Positions 44,770 through 54,800 of a stretch of 64,000 nt of DNA are shown here, in pieces. Location of the stretch: NCBI RefSeq assembly GCF_963855985.1, contig NC_087118.1, forward strand, positions 9,072,501 through 9,136,500, read 5' to 3'. Both the position numbers and the translations under genes were made by a program. Position 1 is the first letter of the stretch. Every line of letters starts with the position of its first letter. Under the pieces are notes generated by a model that saw nothing but the letters and a program-made list of their open reading frames with translations, made no database searches and was not told the DNA's origin. The stretch comes from Ostrinia nubilalis. Lineage: Eukaryota > Arthropoda > Insecta > Lepidoptera > Crambidae.

Positions 44770-46505
44770 ATATATAAGGTGTTATTTTTTGTACTGATCA
44801 TACTTTACCAACGCATCTAATAAAATCATACAAATACAACCCAAGTGTTTTTAAAAAAAAATTCAGGCTAGTTTTCGAGTAAAACGACAAAGAATGTTTC
44901 GAAAAAAATAAAAAATAAATCATCCTTTGAGCGCGGTGAGTATTCGTTTGTACGCACTATCGTAGTAGCCGGCCGAGGGCAACGACCACTGCCACGTGCC
45001 GCGCCGCGTGAGTCGGCCATATTGATATCGCTCGCTGCCAGTCGCTCCGCGCCCACAGCCCGCGCCGAGCCGCCGATCGGCATGCGGGAGCGCAACAACA
45101 TAAATAATCGTCCCAGTCCGTCCAATGCGCCCAAACGTATTGCAGTGTATGTGTGATTTATTACAATGCCGCGCTTGATCAATAACAAAACGCAGGTGAA
45201 ATTATGTTTCGGGCACACTAACTGGCCGACGAGAAACATTGACGAGTCGAAAACCTTCATACCTTGCTTGTTTGGAGCCGCGCAGCGCTTCAGGGAGCGC
45301 AGCCGTATCCTGACTTGACGAGATTCCGTGCGCTTCGAGGACGAAGTTCTGGATTTCAATTTCAATCACCGGCACAGTGCTGGCGGTACCCAGATGCGAG
45401 CGCCGCAGACGGCGGCTTTTGCGTAAAAATACGGAATGCCTTATCAAGGAGTTGTTGCCAGAGGGCCACGACCGCGACCTAGTTCTATCGATGGTTATTG
45501 CGGAAGTCTACCTAGGTACATACCTACAGTGTGATTTGGACAGATGAGTGCTTGTTTACGCGAAAGGGACTTTTTCCGTAAAAAAGTTAGTGCGCGAATT
45601 GTGAATACAACATCCGACGTGGTGTCTAGTGAACAGCAAGCAAGTGTGCAGCCCGAAAGCATTACCTCAATTCGATCGTGGCTAGATTAGACAGTGCAAG
45701 ACAGTGTTTACGTGAACATTCAACAAAGGCTTGACGTTCAAAATGTATTGTGATTAGTGTAATAATAACCTAGGAACTTTAAATAACAACATTCAAAATA
45801 GGTAAATGTGTGAATAAGTAAAATCAATGAATCTAAAGTGTGATGGCAAATCATAATTTAGGAATTAAAACCAGGAAAATTGATCAGTGAGTTTTATTTA
45901 CAACACATTCATATTCAATATTAGGGTGCATTTCCACTGAAGCGAAGCGAAGTAGTAATAGGTATGTACCTATCAATTTTTTATTACGTCTCTAAATAAA
46001 TTGCGTAGGCATTACGAAACCGTAGATATTGAATTCCAATTTCTATCCTTTTTTAAATTTCTAGTTTAACGCGGATGATTCGCCTCGGTTCGTTGGAAAA
46101 GTCCCCCGCTATTACACTAATGAAAATACACTTATTTACCTACTTATGTAGCTAGATTTTGTTTCTCCCAGCGCGTAGTACCTATTAACATGACGTAACA
46201 TCGTACATACTCACGAGTGATAATTTTTGGTAACGTAGGTTTAGTGTAATCTAACCTTTATGTGTGTGAACGTTGAATGAATGCGCGCGGCCATTGTTCG
46301 TACTCGTATGAATGAAATGAGTAAAGAAAGAGAGAGAGGCAGTGAGTGAAGACAGGATGGTTGTAAAAATAATATCTTTTTTTTGTTAGGAAAAGTAAAA
46401 ACAAAAACTAGCCTGAATTTTTTTTTAAAAACACTTGGGTTGTATTTGTATGATTTTATTAGATGCGTTGGTAAAGTATGATCAGTACAAAAAATAACAC
46501 CTTAT
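44770..46505. mobile_element. Inverted-repeat element with GC-rich cargo
   Basis: Arms of about 105 bp (left AAGGTGTTATTTTTTGTACT, right its inverse ending near 46505) enclose a GC-rich block at 44930-45700. That block has no repeat signature and resembles a gene promoter or 5' exon. A minus-strand frame of 165 aa crosses the block, but its composition suggests chance. It is nested in the LTR element. Confidence 0.7.
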
Positions 46506-47214
46506 ATATCTAACAATTATATTTTTATCGTGGATTGGCGCCCTCCTGTCAATGTATTGCTGGGACGGTTTATTGTCGGACATCTGTACAAAGTTTAATT
46601 AGGCAGCATCACACATACAGGAACAGGAATTGTGAAACGTTTGCCACAATATGGTCTATTTGTTTTGTTGTGTTTAATACTGTATCACATGTTGATAGCC
46701 CAATAAATAAATAAATAAATATTGAACTTCATTTTATAATAGAAATTAGTGGTGTCAGGCACGCAAACAGCCAAGTCTAAGGTCTTATGAGGGTTCTGAC
46801 TGCAATGATTGCTTCACGCTTATTTAAAACACCTCGGCAAGGGGCTGGAAAGATGTGGTCACAACAGTTCAAATGAGCAATAAATAGTTTATTCAATACA
46901 TTCCAGCCACTTGACGGGTGCCATCGAACACCTCCTGCCACCTCTGCTCTTTTTATTTATTTTGGTTGCCTTGATTAAAATGTTTGTAGAGCAATAGCTT
47001 AAAAAAAAAATTTTTTGATAAACGTGCATTGAAAAAAAATATATAACTTGAAAAAAATAATCGAACTGCCTAAGGCGGGAATTGAAATTAGTTTGAGTAC
47101 TGAAAATTATATTTTTAAAGTTTCGTGATTTGAGCTCATCGTTTTGTATACTCCTTGAATCCTGGCCAGATGTCTGGATGTATACAGGGTTAATGAGCAC
47201 AAATGTAAACTTTT

Positions 47215-47450
47215 GGCCGTGCCCTTGTGGCGTTTTTTTACCGAGGCCACACATTAAAAAAGAGGCTGTGCCGTACATTCGGCGTTTTTACCGAGGCCCA
47301 CACATTAAAAAAGAGGCTGTGCCGTATAATTCGGCGTTTTTTACCGAGGCCACACATTAAAAAAGAGGCTGTGCCGTACATTCGGCGTTTTTACCGAGGC
47401 CCACATCAATGGCTGTGCCGTATAATTCGGTGTTTTTTACCGAGGCCGAA
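47215..47450. repeat. Tandem repeat, unit about 50-67 bp, TTTTTACCGAGGCC type
   Basis: Four to five copies of GGCGTTTTTTACCGAGGCCA followed by CACATTAAAAAAGAGGCTGT. The plus-strand frames with repeated K-K-E-A are by-products. It lies just before the right LTR. Confidence 0.85.
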
Positions 47451-48392
47451 CTTTAAGATACATACGATTTAAAAAATGTTGTTGATTTTCTTGATATATC
47501 AAAATGATTAAATAATTTATTTGCAGAGTGTTATTCGCGAGCCTGACTGTGTCGGCTGCTCGTCAGTATGGCCGTGTGGGAGATAAATTTATTTTATTAA
47601 AAAAAATATATCTTAATTTCAATTTAAACAAGGAGTTTACAAACGACTTGTTATTCCAACGACAAAAAGCATTTCGTGTTCTCCCCACCTTGCCTTGCCG
47701 CTTGTTTGTGTCGTATTATTAAAGCGCCTGCAGCGCGCAGAGGCGGTCAGTTGTTGGCCGACTGCGGGCCCGGACGGAGTTCGTCAGGTAAACTAATTGT
47801 ATTATGTAATGCAATACCTATTTACTGTTGTTATAATTATAATATTATAATGGCTTGATACATAGAATATTTGGTTGAATAACAAAATGTTATTAAATAT
47901 AAATATCATTTTATATGATTTATAACTATAATAAATAATATAATTAAATACTTATATGTATTTAAATTTTAAATACAACGTTATTTTCAAACACTCTTGC
48001 TTTTTATTTTACTTTCTCCCATATATATTCCTTTTAAATCCTTGCAGATCTACGACTATATTGCCATTCATGATTGTTTTGTTAAATTATGATTGGTACG
48101 TCCAACTAAGCTGTTTGATACGTTCTGTAACTTAGTACAATGATTTACTGTCGGCTAAGCACTACTTTTTACTAAGCAGGAATAATGCTGCGTTTCTGTC
48201 TTATATAGTAAAGCAGGGAGGGAATGTACGTAAGTACTAACCTTTGCCCGCGGCTTCAACCGTGTGAAATTCAGTTTGTCACAGATCGTCATAATTTATG
48301 GCCTTTATATGTTATTCTATTATTATTATTATTATGTGGGTAGGTATTATAACGAACGAACTAACGAATATGTTATTCTGAGTTATGAACAA

Positions 48393-49834
48393 CTAGCGGC
48401 CGCCCGCGACTTCGTACGCGTGGATCCCATTTTACCCCCTTCATCTATCTTACGCGGTTTAGATTTTTTCATACAAATGTTTTTTCCCGCTAACTCCCGT
48501 TCCCGTTGGAATTTCGCAATATCCTGTTGTAACTAAGCTTTAAGTTTACTAAGAGACCTTCATGCCAAATTTCAAGCGTCTAACTTAAGCGGTTTAGATT
48601 TTTCATACAAAAGGATTTTCCCGGTAATTCCTGTTCCTGTGGGAATTTCGGGAATTCTTTTGATAGTGCACCTCTACGGTACCTAAGCTACGTCCCTTAT
48701 AAATTTCAAGTGCCTACGTTTAGCCGTTTAGGCTGTGCGTGGGTATGTCAGTGAGTCAGTCATACAAAAGGAATTTCCCGCTAATTCCAGTTCCCGTGGG
48801 AATTTTGCAATATCCTGTTGTAACTAAGCTTTAAGTTTACTAAGGTACCTGCATGCCAAATTTTAAGCGTCTAACTTACGCGGTTTAGATATTTTCATAA
48901 AAATGTTTTTTCCCGCTAACTCCCGTTTCCGAGAGAATTTTGCAATATCCTGTTGTAACTAAGCTTTAAATTTACTAAGGTACCTGCATGCCAAATGGCA
49001 ATGCCAGATTTTGTATGGAAAGTGGCGTCTTTTTTTTTTTCGCGCGGCCATCGATCAAACTTTGTTTTTTGATTACAAAATAGTGTAATAAACCAAACTT
49101 ACTATGGCATGTATACCTCTAAACTCAGTCTGAACTGAGTTACGAGCATTAGAAGTTTGATGATTTTCATACTAGATTTGCTTTTTGTGCGCAAGTTTTG
49201 TAAGAAATTGCAACAAAATATTGCGATATTTTTTTATTGCGCTGATTCTGCTCCATACTGATGTCTGGAGCATTTAATGGATGATATTGTTTGTTTACAC
49301 ATACAATCTCACTAGTTTGTTGCAATTTCTTACAAAACTTTGCGCGCAAAAAGCAAATCTAGTATGAAAATCATCAAACTTCTAATGCTCGTAACTCAGT
49401 TCAGACTGAGTTTAGAGGTATACATGCCATTGTAAGTTTGGTTTATTACACTATTTTGTAATCAAAAAACAAAGTTTGGTCGATGGCCGCGCGAAAAAAA
49501 AAAGACGCCAATTTCCGGCATTGTCTTTTCAAGCGTCTATGTTACGTGGCTTAGATTTTTTCATACAAATGTTTTTTCTCGCTAATTCCCGTTCCCGTAG
49601 GAATTTTGCAATATCCTGTTATAACTAAGCTTTAAGTTTACTAAGGTACCTGCTTGCCAAATTTCAAGCGTCTAACTTAAGCGGTTTAGATTTTTCATAC
49701 AAAAGGATTTTCCCGCTAATGCCCGTTCCCGTGGGAATTCCTAAGTATCCTTTAACCTGCCCAGGAGTATGAAGAATAATTGTACCAAGTTTCGTTAAAA
49801 TCCGTCGAGTAGTTTTTGTTTCTATAAGGAACAT

Positions 49835-49867
<33 letters not shown>

Positions 49868-49988
49868 AATTTTAATGATTGCATTTTTGGCATCAGTATC
49901 GATCACTAATCACCCCCTGATAGTTATTTTGAAAATATATTTCATGTACAGAATTGACCTCTCTACAGATTTATTATAAGTATAGATA
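48393..49988 (-). mobile_element. Helitron (reverse) with tandem monomers, nested
   Basis: Starts CTAGCGGCCGCCCGCGACTT (minus-strand hairpin plus CTAG 3' end) and runs through several roughly 110-bp monomers with the CCCGTTCCCGTGGGAATTT word, to a (GACA)n tract and TTATTATAAGTATAGATAAT. It carries a palindromic MITE at 49005-49520. Confidence 0.7.
49005..49520. mobile_element. Palindromic MITE inside the Helitron
   Basis: Arms of about 210 bp are near-perfect inverses: GGCAATGCC at the left, GGCATTG at the right, and AAAACAAAGTTTG on both. The loop lies at about 49220-49310. No frame. Confidence 0.8.
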
Positions 49989-50282
49989 ATCACAACGAAA
50001 TCCGTTCAGCAGTTTTTGCGTGAAAGAGTAACAAACATACATACAGACACCCATACAAACTTTCACATTTATAATATTAGTAGGATGATTATCTAGTAAT
50101 AAATGTTTACATCACAGTACACAAGACATACCTACTTTCGTATATAATTAAGATTTGCAATAAGTAGTTAAATATAGCAATATGTTTATTTTATTGAATA
50201 ATCAAATAAAATTGAAAAATAAAATACTTTAATATAAGTTGGATATATTTTTTTTAAATAAGTAGATAATTGATTACATAAC

Positions 50283-50856
50283 TTAATCCTTTTCCAAACT
50301 ATTTTGAATTTTTGCAATTAAGCTTTTTACAGACTGATATACGTCATCAAAGTACATATTATCGTTATCTACAACATATTGCATGCATACATCGGCATCA
50401 CATTTACAAAATATTTCACTTTTAACACTTTCATTTTTTTCCGCATCATATATCTCCAGTCTTATAATTTTCTTTCCGTGTTTAGGCCTTTTTATGTAGG
50501 AATAAAGAACTTCATTATCCTTCTTCTTCTTTTGGTTTTCAACACCCTCTGTACCATTTTCTTGCTGCTGCATGTAGTGGCTCACACGTTGGGCAAGAAC
50601 ATTTTGATTTCTAGTTTGGATTGGTTGAAAAGAAAAAATGTCTTCGGAGTCCTGAAAAGTAAATAAATAAACATCATAAATATACAACATCGTATTTAGA
50701 AGAAACATACCAAAAGTGAATCAATGAAAATACTTTAATCAGTATTCGGTATTACTAATTAATCAGTAAAACAATTTAACTATGAAAACAATAATAATAA
50801 ATATGTAAATAATGAGTTATCACAAAAAATAAAATAATAAATTGACTTACCGACAT
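50283..50856 (-). CDS. Gene A: small spliced acidic/basic protein (124 aa)
   Basis: Exon 1 supplies only ATG and one Ser codon (50851-50856), followed by a GTAAGT donor. Exon 2 (50652-50283) follows a TTTACTTTTCAG acceptor and completes 124 codons. The protein opens S-D-S-E-D-I-F, has an ENQKKKKDNE basic turn, then a C-terminal domain (KIIRLEIYDAEKNE, SEIFCKCDADVC, VYQSVKSLIAKIQN). The strand-then-helix order of that domain resembles the C-terminal domain of gene B (FIDLRIYKCDEIEKVQ...), suggesting paralogy, but identity is low. It lies divergently upstream of gene B copy 2. Function unknown. No transmembrane segment. Confidence 0.6.
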
Positions 50857-51173
50857 TGAAGGATTTGTGGTAGTAAACGTTGTGACGAGAGAATGAAACT
50901 AATTTTAATGTGATATTTTTAATAAGTATTTCCATATTATATACATTTTTAAAAATGTTAATAGAGTTTAAATTCGTATTGTTTTCATAATCTATTCATT
51001 ACTTTTACAAAAATGGTAACATGAAATAAGAGTATCGCAACGGTAGGTGCTGAGCTGTTAAGTCAGGGGTGCATAGACCGCGGGCTGCAACCTTGCGCGG
51101 TCCGCAAGACATTGATAGATATCGGTCCCAAAGTTAACCACCTCTGCTGTAGAGTTTGTGTAATTATCTACCT

Positions 51174-51290
51174 AATCCTACTAATATTATAAATGTGAAA
51201 TTTTGTATGGATGTTTGTTTGTTACTCTTTCACGTTAAAAACTACTGAATGGGTTTTGATGTACCTAACTAAACGATTCCCCCGACTTCG
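51174..51290 (+). mobile_element. Helitron remnant
   Basis: TCCTACTAATATTATAAATG begins the family 5' end, followed by GTTACTCTTTCACG and an internally deleted body ending near TAATCTAGT. Confidence 0.65.
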
Positions 51291-51849
51291 TTCACCATAA
51301 TCTAGTTTTTTTTTTCATATACAATGTATGCTCTTTGTACATACCTGACTATGTGTATACGTGAAATTGACTGATGATCAGTTTAGTAGACTTTATGGTA
51401 TGAAAGTATAACAAACAAACAAACTTAATTTCACATTTTTATAACTTTAGTAAGAATCAGAATTCTTGCAACCGAACCTATGGTTTAAAGCTTGTATGTG
51501 CGGTGTGGCTTCAACAAAAGTTGGCATCAGAAGTAGATTATCATTTTAGTACCATGTCATAGCAACACAACGGGTTGTTCAGTGATAGATGTCATCATTT
51601 TATACAAATGATTATTATGACAAAGTAATACGTATGATTTTGATGGTAAAGCATTTTCCATTTCGGGTTAGATTGGACTTTGTACCTACTTGTTCCCGCG
51701 GTGGGGGAATTCAAATATGGTCATCAATGACGTGTTAATTCTGGTTATTTAAGCCATACAATTGAACGGGAGCATCACTGTGCTTTCTGGAACCAAAACC
51801 AGAACATCAACAAAGAGGATCTTCAAACAGTGCACCAAATCTTATAAAA

Positions 51850-54800
51850 ATGTAAGTTTTGTTTTCATTTAACTTTACTTTATGATATTATACTGTACAT
51901 TATTAGTTTTCAATATTCGTGAAGAGTATTCATATTCATACTTAATGATTCATCAATTCAGTATTAATTAAAGTAATATTCATTTATCTTTATTCAGTCA
52001 TAATATTAAATAAATAATTATTTTATGCAGTTTTTATTATTGAAGTAATAGGCTATTATTTATGTTTTGACTGATTAGGAATACAGAATACGGGAATTTC
52101 TTGAGAAATAATCATAGTTTTGTGCTATTCACTTCTGATTGGTATTAATAATTTATATTTTATTTAAACTGTTCGATAGGGGTGCGTGACAGTTTATATA
52201 AGTTTATATGATATAAATTCATTTCAATAACGTTCATATTGTATAATAAACGTATGTTATAATAACACTTGATATAATTTTTTAACATATAATGTTTACT
52301 TCATATAACAAATCATTTCTAATAATGTCATTTCAGATACCAATCACAACGCATAAAGACATTTGATATAAATCTTACTTAATCTAAGACTCATTTGATG
52401 TAATTTTGTTTAATATAAATAATATTTCACATAACCATTACTTGTAATAAATATTATTTGTTATAACGACTATTTGGTATACTCTATAATTGATATAATT
52501 TCTGATAGATATAACTTTTAGTATGTTCTTCTTTAGCTTGACTTATAAATGACTTTAGTGACAAAAACGAATCGCCGTAAAACCGACTCCACGTAGTCTT
52601 GTCTGCCCTACCCCTAGAGTGTAATTTAGAAGCGCGTAGGCACGGAGGGGCGAGGCGGCCCGCGGGCTGAGGAGCAGGTGGCTGGAAGCGAGGCGCCGCG
52701 GCTGAGCAAGCCGAAGACGCGGTGTCGAGCGAAAGCCATCTGCGACGATTAGCACGCGATAGGGCATGCAAAAACCGAGCGGTTTGGAAAAACCGGTTTT
52801 TTCGGTTTTTATTTTTAAAAACCGAACTAAACCGGTTTTTTCGGGTTTTTCGGGTCGACTGTTAATTTGTAAGTAAATAAAAAATTATAATTTAAAAAAA
52901 AACTTTTTTAAAAACTAGCTTTATTTTGAAATGCAGTTGTACTAAAATAAAAAAAATAATTGTATGCTATGTTCAAGTAATTTCGAAAGCTTGTAGCGCG
53001 CATGGAATTTATTCTTCTTTTTTCTGTTTGCGCTACAAGCTTTCGAAATTACTTGAACATAGCATACAATTATTTTTTTTATTTTAGTACAACTGCATTT
53101 CAAAATAAAGCTTGTTTTTAAAAAAGTTTTTTTTTTAATTATAATTTTATTTTAAACTTTTTAGTTGTATCTCAATCTGGGCCCTGGTCATCAGTTAGCA
53201 CCAAAGTGCTCGGGAAGACGAATCAAACGAACCCAAATTCGATGCGATTCTGCCATTTCGTTTAGGAGTTCTTATGGCCACCTTCTGACTCCATCATCAG
53301 GACCCTGGACATCATCTAGCACTAAAGTGCTCAAAAAGACAAATCCAACGAACCCAAATTCGATGCGATTCTGCCATTTCGTTTAGGAGTTCTTATGGCC
53401 ACCTTCTGACTCCATCATCAGACCAGCTCAATGGTACCATAACATTGCATTGTCATCGTACTTACATAAGTATACCAAATTTCAGCTCAATCAGTTGAGG
53501 ACAACTGGTCTTAATTTCAGTTGCAAGATTTGTCCCACACATACTAACAAGTGAAGTCAATATAAAGCTTGTAAAAATGCTGCAAATTATAATAAAAATC
53601 ATTTTATTTCTTTTATATTCTAGTTTGACAAGATGAAGTTACATGTTCTGAACATAATATTGTGAGATCAATTGAATAGTTTAATTAAAAATCAAATATA
53701 AAGAGATCAACAATAGGATACTTCGCTCATTAGCAAAGCAAAACCTTTGGTCAGGACTTCTTGGCGGGAATCTGAAGCGTCATGTTAGCGGTTTTGTTTT
53801 ATTTCCTCAAATTCGTGTGTGGGCGACTATTAATGTGTAATAATGGTGGATTATTAACCATTGAGTGTTCGTGAACGTCCATGGGTGTGGGCAAGTGAAG
53901 CAAAACAGTGCATCGTGATTCTTCTGGTTCTCTCAAGTTGTCCATAGGAGGTCTCAGTAAAGCACCACAACTTTACTGAGACTCAAAGGGTGGGAAAGGG
54001 TATCATCTATCATCCTTCATTATATCATTACTTGATCTCATTTTGTAACTCGTATCACTTATATACTGGAAAATGGCACAAATCAAGTCGACCTCGACGT
54101 GTATTGCCAACATCATCAAAAAAGAAGAGGAACATTTGGTCATAGTTATGCTTAATTAAATAATATGTAAGTTGACACTGACAGAGACTAGGAAAGCAAA
54201 AATAATGGCGGCAATGGTCAAATACAAAGCGCGTTCCATTTTGCGCCCGCGCGCTTATAGCTTTAGCTAGAAGATACATGGTACTTTAGTTCAATACCAT
54301 AGCCATAGACTATACTCTACTCATTCACATTGCATTACAATAATTGTTTTTATTGATATGACTAAAGAAGCATGTTATCTAAAATCGTAGAAGAAAAACC
54401 GAAATAACCGAAAAACCCGGATTTATAACTGACAAAAACCGAGTTCCAAATTGTGTCGGTTATCCGGTTTTTCGGTTATCCGGTTAACCGGTTTGCATGC
54501 CCTAGCACGCGAGGGACCGCCAGAGCCCCGCAGTGCCGGAGCCGTGACAGAAGTCTCAAGTTTTTAGTCAAATTTGCATGCTGCATGCCTGCTTGCTTGC
54601 TTGCTTGCCTGCTTGCTTGCTTGCTTGCCTGCTTGCTTGCTTGCTTGCTTGCTTGCCTGCTTGCTTGCTTGCTTGCTTGCCTGGTTGCTTGCCTGCATGC
54701 TAGCTTGCTTGCTTGCTCGCTTGCTTGCTTGCTCGTTTGCTAGCTTGCTTGTTTGCTTGCTTGCTTGCTGCATGCAATGCTTATTGTAACAAATGAACTT

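Larger units (their letters stand above)
41507..48021 (+). mobile_element. 6.5-kb LTR element lacking gag-pol (LARD-like)
   Basis: LTRs at 41507-41961 (455 bp) and 47575-48021 (447 bp) are near-identical, differing by a few substitutions and an 8-bp indel. They begin TGTGGGAGA and end TCTCCCA, flanked by TATA (41503-41506 and 48022-48025). Directly after the left LTR comes TATCAGAAGTGGGATCTGAA, a primer-binding-site-like sequence. The 5.6-kb interior has no recognisable gag, protease, RT or integrase; it holds Helitron scraps, a 1.7-kb inverted-repeat element and a tandem repeat. It inserted into the coding region of a 163-aa gene. Confidence 0.85.
41062..48072 (-). pseudogene. Second 163-aa-type gene, split by an LTR element
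   Basis: The 5' end (ATG at 48070-48072, then IVVDLQGFK) lies right of the LTR element. The rest (41062-41502: EFIIKEFAIAT, KPPYPFSSL, WIEKHRGY, LKGKYILVKG, CALKN, CIKKWC) lies left of it. Counting one copy of the TATA duplication, the frame is continuous and the total length equals copy 1 to within one residue. So the gene was intact when the retroelement landed. Identity with copy 1 is about 84% over the aligned C-terminal part. Unlike copy 1, no recognisable 402-aa gene precedes it; a TATATAAG on the minus strand at about 48200-48207 suggests its own promoter. Confidence 0.85.
48237..50088 (-). mobile_element. Helitron (reverse), split by another Helitron
   Basis: Left end 48237-48380 carries the inverse 3' part (CTTTGCCCGCGGCTTCAACC, TTTGTCACAGATCGTCATAA). 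Right end 49989-50088 carries the inverse 5' part (CCGTTCAGCAGTTTTTGCGTG to ATAATATTAGTAGGAT). These are the two halves of the family at 10147-10348. The element at 48393-49988 lies between them. Confidence 0.75.
52760..54504. mobile_element. Non-autonomous hAT-like element
   Basis: Termini TAGGGCATGCAAAAACCG and CGGTTTGCATGCCCTA are inverted repeats. The 8-bp duplication GCACGCGA lies on each side (52752-52759, 54505-54512). Subterminal ACCGGTTTTT/AAAAACCG words are frequent near both ends. Inside are a palindrome (52890-53135) and a tandem repeat (53180-53405). No transposase. Confidence 0.85.

Noticed and set aside
44868..45365. 165-aa minus-strand gene in the GC-rich cargo
   Set aside because: Long frames are expected by chance in GC-rich DNA; overlapping frames on both strands are equally open, and there are no domain signatures or splice sites.
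52484..52771. Coding exon in the GC-rich block
   Set aside because: Two overlapping minus-strand frames are open with no shared features, and the block is split by a hAT-type element. A captured noncoding fragment is as likely.
54453..54789. Cysteine/leucine-rich protein genes
   Set aside because: They are translations of the (TTGC)n microsatellite; the opposite strand gives equally long Lys/Gln/Ser frames.
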